This document shows, one piece after another, positions 1 to 12,647 of a stretch of DNA of 64,000 bases (the first letter of the stretch is position 1; every line of letters begins with the position of its first letter). The stretch comes from Volutella citrinella (lineage: Eukaryota; Ascomycota; Sordariomycetes; Hypocreales; Nectriaceae): NCBI GenBank assembly GCA_034401135.1, contig JAWZSP010000004.1, forward strand, positions 2,666,001 through 2,730,000. Direction: 5' to 3'. The notes below the pieces were generated by a model that was not told the origin of the DNA, made no database searches, and was given only the letters and a program-made list of their open reading frames with translations. Position numbers and translations under genes: made by a program.

Positions 1-70
1 GCCAAGCGTCTTCCACCATCCCCTTGGCCATCCCCTCTGGGTCCGATCCCACTCTAATCCATCCACGGAG

Positions 71-2127
71 CTAGTCCTCGTCGTCTACTTTACCAGCGAC
101 CATGTCCTTGGCCGTGTTGATGACCTTCTCCGGTGGTCGCTCAATCGGCTCCGCCGGGCTTCCAATGCCGCTCGCGATGGGTGTCACGACTCCGCTGGCC
201 CCGGCACTCCCCGGCACAGGGATTTTGATGTCCTCGGGCGAGCCTGGGACAATCCTAGGGTCGAGTCCGGGGATGTGGATGCGATTTGCTTCGTTCTGGT
301 AAGCAGCGGGGATGATCTCAATGATCTCGTCACGGGGGAACTTGAGCATGGGAATGTCCATCGTCGAGCAATGCATGAGGTACGCGTATAGAACGCGGAG
401 GACAGACTCATGCGCGATGATGAGAAGGTCATTCTGTTCACGCTCAAGCTCGAGAATAATGGGCTCAAGCCGGACTGCGAGGTCGTGATATGACTGGGCG
501 CCATGTTAGCCAAATCCTGAGAGGATATGTGAGTGCTAGTAGCTTCAGGTGTTTACCTCGGCGCGGGGATAGCGATGATGGTATGGGTCGAGCTCGTGCT
601 TTTCAACCTCGTCGGGATAAATCTGACGGATGACTCGCTCCGACATCTTCTCACAGACGCCCGGGTTCAGTTGGCTCATCTGTGAGCGCTGCCGCACCTT
701 GAAGCCCTTGTCCTTGAGGTAGTCTGCTGTCTGCACGGTGCGCAGCCGGGTTGAGGTCCAAACGTTCAGCGGCGGCAGATTGGCGTTGTGCGATCCTTGC
801 TCGACCTGCGCTCGCTGCTCTTGTTCTCTATGCTTCAAAAGAGCCTCGGACATCTTCTCGGCGTATTGGGTGCCCTCTTGGGAAAGGGGGGCATCTGCCT
901 TGTATGAATCTTCCTCCGTCGTGGTTCCTGCTCGGGCAAAAAACGTCTTTCGCGACTTGATGTGGAGATTCGTGAGGTAGAACACAATTCGATGTGAAAG
1001 GTAGTTGAAGCTGACGTTGTTGTAAAAGAACTTTTCGCCAGCGTTGATCATCTTGATGTAGTTGAGCTCCTTCTCACTCATTGTCTCAAAGACAGGGATC
1101 CTCATCTCGATACGCTTGAGATACAATTTGGCAGCCTCATCGGGATCCATGCCGGCAAACTAGATTGATAATGAGCTGGCAGAAATAGCTGGTGAGCAGG
1201 CCACGGCTTACATCAGGCGACGAGATCTTGACGTTGCGGGCATTCTCCCTCAGAATTCGCTCGTCGTCGACATACGACTCAATGAACAAGGTCTGGATTG
1301 AATGGTAAGTGCCTATCGAGTGGCAGGGATTGTGATTTTACCTGAACGTCATGCTTGGCAAACTCCTTGGCTAAGGATCTTCGGCCGTTTGCTGTTGGGT
1401 TGACAGCATCATAGATAGCAACCTGCCCATTCTCATGATTCAACCACGCATAGATGTCCTCGCGGCACTTTTTCAGGATCTTTTGACGCAGGATAACAGA
1501 GGCTGGTGAAGCATTGGGGAAGAAATAGTCTTCGGGCACAGAGGCTTCTGGGCCGAGTGTAGCTCTACGGTAATCGCCAAGGTGAAAGATGCGTGTCTTG
1601 ACGCCCAGCCACCCGAGATAACGTGCCATAGAAACACAAATGTGGCTATACTACTCAGCCGGCATCGGAATGTGATTCCATGAAAGAGAACTTACGTCTT
1701 TCCACGGGCAGGTGGGCCAACCATGGCGATAGCTATCCGACCAGAGTGGAAGAGTCGCCCAGACATGGTGCTGTACAACTGAGCCGGGGCGAGGTCCTGG
1801 CCCTCGGTGACGTCGTGAATGCCATCGATGAAGGTAGAGCTTCTTCGACGGTAGCGAGGCGCATTGGCCGCTATCTCAGCGGTGCTGTATATGATTTAGC
1901 ACGGAAACAGGCCAATGCCCCCATTATCGGGTGGAGATATAAGAATGCAAGTGCACTGGGATCAAAATAGCAGGGCATTTTGGCCTGATGAAACAGCAGT
2001 GGAGAACTTATCTGACACAGCGTCAAGAGACATCGGATTGAGTTTATGAATAAAACCTGTGGGGGAGGGGGGCGCAACGTTGGATTGGAAGTATGGAGAT
2101 AATCGACACTTACAGAAGAGTATCCAT
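71..2127 (-). CDS. 6-phosphofructo-2-kinase (bifunctional-type, phosphatase site degenerate)
   Basis: Six exons on the minus strand (2127-2114, 1884-1696, 1645-1342, 1292-1212, 1159-557, 493-71) join in frame to 537 aa. The kinase domain makes fructose-2,6-bisphosphate, the cytosolic activator of glycolysis. The P-loop GPPARGKT lies at residues 61-68 and is followed by the family block RYLGWLGVKTR..HLGDYRRAT. The C-terminal half is a histidine-phosphatase fold. At the position of the phospho-accepting RHG motif the sequence reads R-A-G (Ala273), so the catalytic histidine is absent, while a later HES motif is kept. The short first exon (MDTLL) ends at a good GTAAGT donor and restores the usual N-terminus. 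The family is certain. Loss of phosphatase activity is inferred. TOM40 is divergent, about 1.35 kb away. Confidence 0.93.
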
Positions 2128-3478
2128 GCTGACCTTGAGGTGAACCCCTGCTGGTACCTAAGGATGGTGCAAGGTTTCTCAGAAGCGATTTAAGCGGAGG
2201 CCTGGTGTACTACCGAAATGACATTCAAGGACCTACAAAGCCAAGCGAACGAACCACACTAATGGCTTCGGATGCCAGAACCAAGGTCGATCAGCGGCGG
2301 CCGTGGTGGTGGGTGGGTGTAGCCGGCTCTGCGGAAGCTGTGAAGGCACAGATGCTGGACCGGGGTTTGCTCTGGCGACTTTGTTGAGCTGGAGTAGTTG
2401 ATGATGCTGACGAAGAGGGGGAAAATATGACCAGGGAAGCTCTGGGAGATCACCGAAAGTGTAGTGGTAGAGAATGTGCCCCGTCTCTTTGAAGAGCCCG
2501 TTCAACAAGCCAGAGACACAGACGCACGACGGAGGAAGGAAGACTGAGTGACCGCACAAAGTCGAGAAACCGGGTCTAGCCGGCGGGGTGGGATGGATCT
2601 GTGAGGAGGCGACCAGGCGGTGCGAGACTGGCGACAAGGCGATTGCAGAGCGGTATTGCTATGAAACCCAGATATGGGATTGTGAGAGGGCTCAGAGGGG
2701 GGGACGCTGCGGTTGCGCAGGATCAAGCCGACTTGAAGTTCAGAATGGAGACGGAAGTGTCTGGACCAGCTTGAGCAGCAGCAGCCGGAGCAAGTCAAGA
2801 CGTGAGCGAGGTACCGTGTACATGGGCAGGACCGGGACGTCATGCGCCAACACCCGCCGAATTGCACACTTAGAATGCCGGCAACGGTTGTTGGGTGGAG
2901 GTGCTCGGTACTTGGCCACCTTATCAGACAGGCTGCGCTGAGCTGCGACACCTCGTCACAGCACTAAGAAACTCTCTCGTCCCTCAATATTAGTGCTAAC
3001 CAACCAACTCTTCAGTTGAGGAAGAGCACTGTAAGCCCTGGTCTTGCCCGATCAGGACGGGATTCTAGCGGGTTCCACCGGAATTTAGCCGTCTGTCTGG
3101 CTCAGCTTCCCATGGGGGCCGGAAAACCGTAATTCCGGAGACCTGGTCATCAGCAGCCCGTGTACCCGAACCTGAACCGGCATCATTGGTGGCTCGTGCT
3201 CCTCACTAGGGAGCTCTCTGGTGCCAGATGAAAATTATTCTCCATCTCCAACTCCCAAAGCCAACTGCGCTCGTCATCACCTTGCTGGCGTCCACGGTCC
3301 CGGGTCCATTTTGCGAATTGAGGCCGCCGCCATAGGCTTGTACACACTCCGCACCATTCGACTTTTCGCCCTGCGCTCCATCTAAACCTCGGCCTGGTTT
3401 GGCGTGCTCCGTTTTCCTTTGTCGCCCACACTCTGCTCGTCACGCGCCATCGCCGTTGCCCCCAGCTCTCACGCAGCC
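2128..3478. promoter_or_regulatory. Divergent intergenic region, phosphofructo-2-kinase / TOM40
   Basis: About 1.35 kb between two divergent start codons. Open frames here overlap on several strands and match nothing I recognise. The part next to TOM40 (about 3380-3478) is rich in pyrimidine runs, as is usual for fungal 5' leaders. No other gene is seen. Confidence 0.6.
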
Positions 3479-4677
3479 ATGGCTTCCCTCTCTTCATTGG
3501 ACCCCGTCCGGTCCGCCGTCCTCGGCAACCCGCTGGCCAACGCCATTGGTGACGCCATCAACTCCTTCTCCGAGCGAAGAGCCAAGCTCAACCTGCCCAA
3601 CCCTGGCACCATTGAGAACCTCGCCAAGGAGGTCCAGCGCGATGTCTTCCTCAACAACTTCATGTTCACCGGCGTCCGCGCCGACTTGACCAAGATCTTC
3701 AGCATGGCGCCTCTTTTCCAGGTCTCGCACCAGTTTGCCATGGGCGAGCGCATCAACCCCTACACCTTTGCTGCCATGTACGGCACCGGTAAGGTAGGCC
3801 AGCCTTATCCTCCCCACCATCTGATGCACGGCACATCCCGATTTGATACTAACGCAATTGTAGGTCTTTTGCCAGGGCAACCTCGACAATGAAGGCTCCC
3901 TCTCCGGCCGATTCAACTGGCGATGGTCCGACAAGTTCGTCTCCAAGTCGCAGATTTCCATCTCTCCTGGAGGTCAGGATATGGCGCAGTTCGAGCACGA
4001 GTACACCGGCAATGACTTCAGCGCCTCCCTCAAGATGCTGAACCCTTCTGCCCTCGATGGCGGCATCACTGGCATCTTCATCGGCAGCTACCTCCAGTCC
4101 GTCACTCCCAAGCTCGCTCTCGGCCTCGAGACCCTGTGGCAGCGACCCTCTCTGACCCAGGGCCCCGAGTGCGCCGTCTCCTACTCTGCCCGCTACAAGT
4201 CCAACGACTGGATCGCCACTGCTCAGCTCCAGGCTGCTATGGGTACTCTGAACACCTCTTTCTGGAGGAGGTTGTCCGACAAGGTCCAGGCTGGTGTTGA
4301 TCTGAGCCTTGGCCTCGTGCCTGCTGCAGGAGGCATGATGGGTGGTGGTCTGCAGAAGGAGGGTGTCACCACTATTGGCGCCAAGTATGACTTCCGCATG
4401 TCTACCTTCCGAGCCCAAGTCGATTCCAAGGGCAAACTGAGCTGCCTCCTCGAGAAGCGTGTCGCACCTCCCGTCATGATGACCTTCGCTGCCGACATTG
4501 ACCACTTCACGGTATGTGCAAACTCGTTGGCGATCCCATCGATATGAACTGACAGTCTTGTGCGTGTAGCAACAAGCCAAGCTTGGTCTCGGCGTCTCCA
4601 TTGAAGCTGCCCCCGAGGAGCTGCAGGATCAGCAAGAGGCCCTCGGCTCTCAGCCTCCTCCCAACATCCCCTTCTAA
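3479..4677 (+). CDS. tom40: Mitochondrial import receptor subunit Tom40
   Basis: Three exons (3479-3793, 3864-4511, 4570-4677) encode 356 aa, close to the length of known fungal Tom40. The product is the beta-barrel channel of the TOM complex in the mitochondrial outer membrane, through which nearly all nuclear-encoded mitochondrial proteins enter. The N-terminal segment with [18 protein letters not shown] and the glycine-rich amphipathic strands are typical of the family. A C-terminal beta-signal of the form polar-x-G-x-x-hydrophobic-x-hydrophobic is visible (KLGLGVSI, residues 325-332) and is encoded by the last small exon. An in-frame ATG at 3404 could add 25 residues, but the start at 3479 (MASLSSLDP) looks like the family start. 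The gene converges on the ubiquitin protease gene. Confidence 0.97.
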
Positions 4678-5867
4678 GCGGAGGGCACTCGACATCGTCC
4701 CAGCAAGCTGCGCAAGGCGGTATCTGAGTTCACTCTCCGCCGATGAATAATATAATATCACCCGACCTTGACAAGCGCACAAACAAAAAGCCCACACCTC
4801 GACTTTCCCCTCCTGATGTCTTATTAGCCTCTTCTCTTCTGACAACGCTGGCCCATCGGCAAGATTCCCGGCCTTCATCGATATTGTTTATTCAAGAAGC
4901 CGGATCCCGAGAAACCTTCGTCTTGTCACAACCCCCCCCCCTCCCCCAAATACCTTGGCCCGCCGTGGCAAGGTTATGTTTTGGCTGCGCATGCCGTTCC
5001 AAGTACTTGATAGGTGCTTGGTTTCGAGCAATGGGCATCTGTGTATATTATATCTCTGTGGGCTGTTTTCTATCTGTACTATTTGGGCACAGAAAGCATG
5101 TTGGCATTCGGTGTGGTCACGGCAAGGGCAATCGGGGGTGCTGTCACCCCTAAGTATGCAAGTGGTTATTGATGGGACGCATTCACAGACGCCGTTTTTG
5201 GGAAATGGCTCTGTCATGTTGTATTGTGTATAAGGAAATAGACAAGATGATGTTCTACGTTGCAATCCCCGGATTTCTGTCGCCTGTATCGTTTTCGTTG
5301 CCTTGGCACCACCCCACTTCATCCATCATGGTGTTGATGAGATGCTTTCTAGCCCCGGTCAGGGTCTGGTTTTGTAATGGCGCAGAGCACATGATTGATC
5401 CACTGCTGGAGCTGCATAGTAACAATACGATGTCTTGTGGGAATTGAATTCATCACTGGAGCATTAATCGCATACCGCAACGCCATGCTAACCCGCCACC
5501 ATTCATCAAATGCGTCTTGAACCGAATGAGTACGCTAGCCCGTCTGTCCAACGAATTAACCCCTGCCCCCTTTCCCGTAACGGCCTCTTTGAGTGACATG
5601 TCAGCCCACTTGGGCTTGAGTGTCCTCGCTACGTGCAGATGGTGGCTGATCGGCATGCTTAGTACCCTTCCATTCAACATTTCAAAAGCGCCTTGTTCCC
5701 GTCGGTATCATATCTTTCAGCCGAAGAACTCGGTACCAGTGCCACCTAGTCTAAGCCAGGGGATAAAAAAACGTTTCATCATTACTTCTGTGTCTCGTTT
5801 TGAACGTATTTTGTTCTGTTTCTGTTTCTATTGTCGTTGCCTCTTGGGAGGGCTGCAACGGATCCGG
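4678..5867. other. Convergent intergenic region (3' flanks of TOM40 and the protease gene)
   Basis: About 1.19 kb between two stop codons. It holds 3' untranslated sequence of both genes. A mixed C-tract lies near 4930-4945. I see no gene or RNA here. Confidence 0.6.
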
Positions 5868-8676
5868 TTACATGACGACACATTCTCTTTCAGGCTGAGA
5901 GGAAGATTTTGGTTTGCCTTTGTCTTTGGAGCGAATCCTCTTGTGACCATGTTTGTGGCCGTGATGGGGAGTATGCTGTTCTCCGTCTGGCGGAGAGTCG
6001 CTCCCTTCCTTTTCCTTCGAGCTTTCCGATGCGAGCGGCATCGTCGAGCTGATGGAGTTGGATAGTGATCCGCTGTTGAATTCAGAGAGGGCTTCCTTGC
6101 TCGGACGCATGAGCCCACCCCAACGGGGCATGTTCAGGCTCTTCCGGCCTTCACCGCTTTGGCTTGTCGGCCGGCTTCTGCTAACCTTGGCGAATCTCGA
6201 TGCTGCGCGGGCCATTCTCTGTGCCGTTGACTCCTCGACGGGCGTGATGGCTGGTGAACTAGGGGGTGGAGTGGCTGTCGGAGAATCACCCCAGTGGGCG
6301 CTGGGACGCCGTGAGCCACCGCGGGAAACAGGCACTTCGAGGCTCTGGCGAGTTGGTCGATCGCTTTCGTGTGAGAGACGAATGCTTGGTGGCTTGCTGG
6401 CCAGCAATTGTGTACTCTCTGCGGCAGATGTATTGCCAAAGTATCCCTCCTGGCTGGACCTGCTGACCCGGTTGCTGTCGATTCGTGTGGGTGTTGGGGG
6501 AAGCTCAATGCTAACTCGAGAATCGTTGTAGGACGGTGGTTCTGTGTCTGTTTCTTCTACTGATGGTGCAGGCCCATCACGCATCGGAAGGACCTGATAA
6601 AACAGCAGGTAGGGCATCTCATCCTTCAAGCACTGCTTGATGTCATCCACATAAGTCACCCGGCTCTCGAGATGAAGATCATCAAATCGAACCCATTGCG
6701 CCTCTTCGTAATCTGGAGGAGGGTCGAAGTCGTGCCGCCGGTTGTCGGTGAGGAGTTTCGGAGCCACTCTGGCGAACGAGATATAGTGCCCACTCTGCAA
6801 CGAGTCTCCGCGATGACAAATAACAGACTGGAGCACAAGTTTATACTCCGTATTAAGCAGATTCGGCTCGTCTTCCAGCTTGGGGTCATCAGCCAGCATG
6901 AAATGGGGGAGTCTGAGGCTATCGGGTATATCGATGAAGGTATTGTGGCGTTTTGGTAAGCCAGACTCGGTCATAGCGTATCGTTTCAGGCAAATGCCGA
7001 CAACAGGTCTCTGTTCAAAGTTCATGGCGACCTCGGTATTGCTTCGAGGCTCATTGCTCGTTACGGCGTGCCAAGCTGTGCAGGAGTGTCAGCGCAAGCT
7101 TCCAGCTTTTGTGAGCGCTCAACTTACGAATGAGTCTGAAAAACTGCCATGCAGGGATGGTGACTGCCTTTACAACCGTCGAGCCTTTGCGGATAGCCTT
7201 CCGTAGCATTGTCGGGTTCTCGGGTGTTGAGGGACGGCCCCTTTCGTCAATGACCACGCGCTGAATCACACTCGTCGACCTTCCCCGGGTAGCAGGCCTG
7301 TCTTCCGTTGAGTCCTCTACAGCTTCGGATTCCTCCTTCTTCTCCTCGCGCTTCGATTGCCCATCTGCGACCACCGAGGACGGACTTGGTATAACCAACC
7401 CGTTTTCCTGCGTCGGCGTCTGTGACGACGGAGAGAGAGCGATTGGCGATGCCACGATGGGCGTTGACGACTCGCCCAACTCCTCGGTAATAAGGCGAAT
7501 AGTATCTCGATGAACCAGTTTCGGGGTCTCGCTGCGGCTCATATCGTCAATGGTATTCTTCTTAGCCTCTTCGCTATCTCTTTTCACGTCGACTTGAGCA
7601 TTGAAGTACTCCTCCAGGCAGTCTTCAAGTTTAATACCCTTGCCATCTGCGTCTGGAGGTACGGCAAGGTTTAAAAGGCGTTCATAAACGACTTTGTGGT
7701 CGTCTTTGTCTCCTTTGCCTTGGTGGAAGAGGTCGACCTGCAGTGACAGCAGGGGTAGTTGTAACGTTTCCGTGATAAAAGCGAATGCCTCTGACGTGTC
7801 TTGCTGCTCGAGCATACGGGCGTCGGACCACCCACAGTCTGCCAAGGCATCCTGTATCAAGCTAGTCTGCGTGACAAGGTAGGTTAGGAGGGAGAGTCGA
7901 GACAGGGGACGTTTGCTATAGTTACCATGTCTGTATGAACCAACTTGCCTGTTCGCAGCATGTTGACCCACATGCGCAACAGAGTGACGAGCTTGCTCCG
8001 GTTGTCCTCATCGGGGAAATCGTTCTTGAGCATGCATTCAAATGCGTCTAGCTTGGCAAACATGGAGAATAGCAACGCATCCAGGTAACAGGTTACGTTG
8101 CCACGATTCTCGGCGCCCACCATGTCGATGCTAGGATCGTAGGGGAGGATGATGGCACTCGCAGCTTTTTGCTCCATATCTATGAATTCGGTGGCCTTTT
8201 TAGGATCGTTGTCGGCGTACTTGGTGGCCAAAATATCGGCGATGTGATCGGATGTAATATTGGCAATGTTCATTTCGTCGAGGAGCTGTGTGACCTCCGC
8301 AACCTAGAGCTGATCAGTCGGCGATCGCTTGGGTCAACCAAATGGACACACTTTTGCTGCTTCTTTTTCTTTGTCTGATTCATCTTTCGCGTTTTGTTTG
8401 AAGTGGTCTGCTTTAAAAATAGACGTGAAGATGTTCGCGTTCACTTGGCGCGGCTACGACGAGTGGAGGGTCAACAATTCTGTAAAGTCATGGGCGCGGG
8501 GTGCCATCAACCACAGCCAGGACGCTGTTTCGGAGAGTGAAGGCAGCTCCACCTCGGGCGGCGGAACTCACCTTGTTGTTCTGCGTCGTCCCAGGCATGG
8601 GAGGTGCCGACTTGGCTCGGCGACTACTCCCATTCTTGTCGCGCAGGCTGAGAAACTTCCGGGGAAACTCCTTCAT
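5868..8676 (-). CDS. Ubiquitin carboxyl-terminal hydrolase (USP/UBP family) with C-terminal CaaX box
   Basis: Five exons (8676-8572, 8453-8352, 8303-7926, 7866-7128, 7075-5868) give 843 aa. The product is a cysteine protease that removes ubiquitin from proteins. The Cys box reads NRGNVTCYLDALLFSMF with catalytic Cys141. The LDALLF form resembles the CYLD-type subgroup more than the common NSxLQ form. The His box GHYISFAR holds His538. A long, acidic and serine-rich insertion (about residues 310-420) separates the two boxes. After the domain comes a Ser/Pro-rich tail of about 250 residues, basic near its end, that finishes in C-V-V-M (Cys840), a standard farnesylation signal. The exact N-terminus rests on MKEFPRKFL, which begins a good exon. 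No precise orthologue name is assigned. Confidence 0.9.
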
Positions 8677-11144
8677 GGCGATGGTCTATCGAAGGGTTGC
8701 GAATCTGTGGCGGCGATGGGAAGGAGGAAGCACGCTCGCGGTGGTTAGCGAGGTAGAGTTCGGTTGCTGCTCTTCATTATTTGCGCCGCATCAACCAACG
8801 AGGTGGGATGTGGTGTCGAGACGTTCGACTCAATGGCGGGCTGGACTCGGTGTGCGCCGCGACAGATGGCTGATTCGTTGGGGCTGGTCGAACAGTTCTT
8901 GGGATACGGCTCGAAGGCAATGGGCGGGAAACATGCAGACGGAAGAAGAAGCTGACGGAAGGGGTTGGCGTTGCTGGCAACTTGAATGAAACGAGAGGGG
9001 AGAGGGTTGCCGTGTGGTGAAGGCAAACCGGCGCCTTAGACAAATGCAAGCGAGGGGGAGCTGGATGGAAGCTTGCAGGGTCCGCCGATCCAAGGGCGCT
9101 CTCACTGACACACTGTTGAGGCCAGCGGAGCATTGGGTCAGTGGCGGGGGCGGGACAGTGGGCCTTGTGTGGAACGTGGTGCAGAGTTGGCGCTCAGAAG
9201 CCACTAGAGCCGGGCTGCATCGGTGCATCCAGTGATCCCTGGTCAGCCTTCAGGGCCCCTCGCTCGTCCGGCGCCAGGCAGCCCAATAGGGGCCTACAGG
9301 GCATAGCGTGCGGACCAACTGACACCACACGCCTCGAGGTAGGCACAGTAATTACATGGATGGATCGTCCTGCTGTGTCAGTTTCTCGCAAAGATGCGCA
9401 GGCTCTGTTTGCCGAGCCCTCTAGTCGCGGAGAACAGAAAGCTGCCCGGTGTGAGCTCGGACTCGGAGCGGGTGTCTTTTAGTTTCCACTCCGATGCCAC
9501 CTGCAAATCACCCTCAATGGAAGGTAAGGTACGAAATTATCGGCATGCACCACCGGAACTTTAAGGTACCCGTGGACGCCCCAAGGCTGTTGTCCCCTCG
9601 CCCCAGCCCAGCACAGGCTGCACATGATGGGGGTCGTCGGTTTCGCTCGCTCGCTCTTGGTCGCCCGTCGACGCCCCCACTAACCATCGGGCGGAGGGCA
9701 GTTAGCCTCCAGGGCATTTGTTCGGTGTCTCCAAAAACCCGAGAGCGAAAGGTGCCGGTGAACCAATACGTCAGTACGACGGACGAGACCGCGTCAATGA
9801 ATTCGTCATCCGCGACAGGCAGATAGATTACTCGGCCCCATGATGAACATTGAGTGATGCTTGATAACAAGTGGGTGGGTAAGCTTGTTCCAGTTTTGGG
9901 TGTCTGTAGCGGCGGGGTTTCTGTCTGCCTACAGAGGACCAGCCAGCAGCAACCTAACGTTCAGGCTGACGGCTGGTCCCCTCTAATCTTAGACTTTGGT
10001 ACCTGGCCTGCGACCCAACTGACGGCGGTCCTTGCAGGCACAGGAACACCTGCAGATATCGACCCCATATCAGTAGGTAGCAGACAAATACGAGTACGCA
10101 CGCGGAAACCCTGATCTCGTGGAAAAGGGAACTGCTGCCAATAGCCGAATTAGTGTAGCAGGCGGCGTAGTCGGCGTGTCCGTCGACAGGCTACTGATAA
10201 TTATCGTTGGGAGCCAGCCCGTGAGGATGACGTCGGAGTCGCCCGGTATGGAAGCGCACGCGGCCATCAACCGCCGTTGGGTTAGAAAGGGCTGTCTAAA
10301 ATTTTTCTCCCGCCATCAGCAGGTTGAGAATCATGTCACGCTTGCCAAAAGCACCTTGGAAGCATCAAGAATAGCCGCGAACCGGGACTATCAGCCCCCT
10401 CCGGCAGCAGGCGGCGGTGGGTTCGACGGCTGGTGGGATGACGGCGATGCCGCGTCCAGCCGCAGCGTTTCACCCAATAACTTTTAGAATGTGCCAGCCG
10501 GAGTAAACCAAACTTGGAACCACACACATCGCCTAAGGGCCAAGCCTTGAACGGCCCGGTTTCCAGTCTCACACACTTGAGCTAAAAGCATCGACATGCC
10601 TTACCTAATTGATGAACCACCGTACGATGCGGGCTGGATTTTCATCTTTCTGTGCATTCGCTCCTTTAGGAAGCTCGCATGTTCGTCGACATCGGAATGT
10701 ATATGCGGAGTCTGCAAGTATACTTGACAACGCATGACAAGAGCTTGGTGGTCGAGGTCTGTCCCAGGAATTATGATTGGTGTCTAAAGACAGAGGCAAA
10801 TATGCCCAAGCTGCCCGAAATTGGTTGGTTTTGTCGCCGTTGAATAGCGCAAGGAAAGGAGTGTAAATAAATATAGTGCTATGGACAAAGGATGGCAGCA
10901 AAGAGAACTAATTAATAGTGAAGCTCTGCCTCGACTCTCTAAAACATCACATTCATCATGGATAAAAAGGCCTTTTTGGGGGAGCAGTTAGCACCGCCAC
11001 ACTTGCAGGGTATCAGCCACGCACGTGGCTCAGCAACACACTAGCGGCACCCGTCAAGATGGAAATTTCCAACTCCACGCGACACTCCATCTCGAAAGAC
11101 AGGAGAGCTGCAATTGCGTGCTATCACATCACAGCCTCAACATC
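8677..11144. promoter_or_regulatory. Divergent intergenic region, protease / MRPL7
   Basis: About 2.47 kb between divergent starts. Short overlapping open frames are present, none with recognisable domains or convincing splice sites. I found no RNA gene. AT-richer sequence lies at about 10850-10900. Confidence 0.5.
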
Positions 11145-12341
11145 ATGGCTGCGGTCCGGGAAGGAGCTCGTATGGCGAGCACCATCGGAGCTACTCGCGT
11201 TCCCCTGCGGGCTGCTCCCGCATGCGCAAGGCGCTTCGCATCGACAGCTGCTGGCAAGTCAGGTGCTGGGCTCAGTGACCTCGACTCGGCTTCGTCGTTC
11301 AACACGCCCTCGCCGGACGCGGCAGACATTGACACCTTCAATTCGGCAGACAAGGGCCAGAAGCGGGATAAGCAGCTTCCAGGAAACCGGTGAGCATATG
11401 CTTCCATGCGAACCGCCCCGCGCTTGACGTGAGAGTGTAGCTGACCACCCAACTTCCAGATACCAGTACCACCCCCCCAAGTACTATCGTGGCCCTCTTC
11501 ACCCGGTTCAGGTGCCCAAATCCTCCGACCCGACCGCTCGAGACTTTGTGCCTGGCCCCTTCAGCTTTCCCCGGTTAAAGCACACCTACGACAGCACCAT
11601 CGCCCCCGATCTCTTGACCCTGACATATCAGCACTCACCCCCCGGCGCCGTGAAGCCAGAGTCGAAAAAGGGCAATCTGCGCGAGTGGGACGGCTCCTCC
11701 CCTTATCACGAGAACCGACCCAACCGTGGGCCCCGTGGCGGCGGTTCCTCACGGCTGGGCATCTTGGAGCGCGACATTGCTTGGCACAACATCCCCGAGA
11801 TTGAGGCCGTGACCATCAACACATATGCCCCCTTGGCTGCCGGCAACAAGGAGTACCTACATGTCGCTCGTGCTGTGCTCCAGGCCATATCGGGCGCCTT
11901 TCCCGAGGTGACAAAAGTCAAACACGGCGTGGTTCAGTGGGGTGTCCGAAAGGGCGACAAGACTGGCGTCAAGGTGACGATCAAGGGTGGTGCTGCCTAC
12001 GACTTTGTTGACAAGCTTGTGACGCTTGTCCTGCCCAAGATCAAGGACTGGCCCGGCATCAAGGCATCGACCGGTGACGATGCCGGCAACCTGGCGTTTG
12101 GCATGAAACCAGCCCACATGGCCTACTTTCCCGAGATTGAGTTCAACTATGATGTGCGTGAAAAGCCCTGACAACTGTCGCATTGGAATCGATCAATTGA
12201 CTGACCTCTCGCCAGATGTACCCTGCCAAACTGATGCCTGGTTGCCACATCTTCATTAAGACCACCGGCACCTCCGACCGACAGGGACGTTTACTCCTCG
12301 AGGCCATGGGCTTCCCATTTTACGGCAAGGCGACTCACTAA
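11145..12341 (+). CDS. mrpl7: Mitochondrial large-subunit ribosomal protein uL5m (MRPL7)
   Basis: Three exons (11145-11389, 11460-12153, 12216-12341) give 354 aa. The product is the mitochondrial member of the L5 ribosomal protein family, a component of the large-subunit central protuberance. The N-terminus is rich in Arg, Ala and Ser with no acidic cluster (MAAVREGARMAST.., ..CARRFAST), as expected of a matrix-targeting presequence. The conserved L5 region covers about residues 190-354, including ITGQ-like VQWGVRKGDKTGVKVTIKG and the C-terminal block IFIKTTGTSDRQGRLLLEAMGFPF. An in-frame upstream ATG at 11025 exists but would put an unlikely stretch before the presequence. The gene converges on FES1, 306 bp away, and nothing else is seen in that gap. 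Confidence 0.93.
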
Positions 12342-12647
12342 GCTAGAAGCCTTCACTTTGAGCTAGGCACACATTGGTCTGTACGAAGAGGGATTGGCTC
12401 CATGTTGTTGAGATGTGCCATAAGCCGTGTAACAAGATAAACTGTATCATAAGCCAAAAAGGTTTTCACCACGACATCAATTATCAATGTCCCCTCATTC
12501 TACGACTTCGAGCTTCAGCTCGAGTCATTGTCAAGCATGTCCTAGCAGCATCCAAGCAACTCCACAACTCCGGTCCAATGCACCCTTCCGACTCATCCTT
12601 TTCTTCCCTGGCGTCTGATCTCGTAAATTCATGTATTGTATTGGTAT

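Noticed and set aside
3494..4601. Long frames antisense to TOM40
   Set aside because: Shadows of biased codons in TOM40, with no domains and no independent splice logic.
10585..10716. 43-codon frame with a cysteine-containing tail
   Set aside because: Considered as a small secreted peptide, but there is no clear signal peptide, the cysteines are not in a known pattern, and it is too short to separate from chance.
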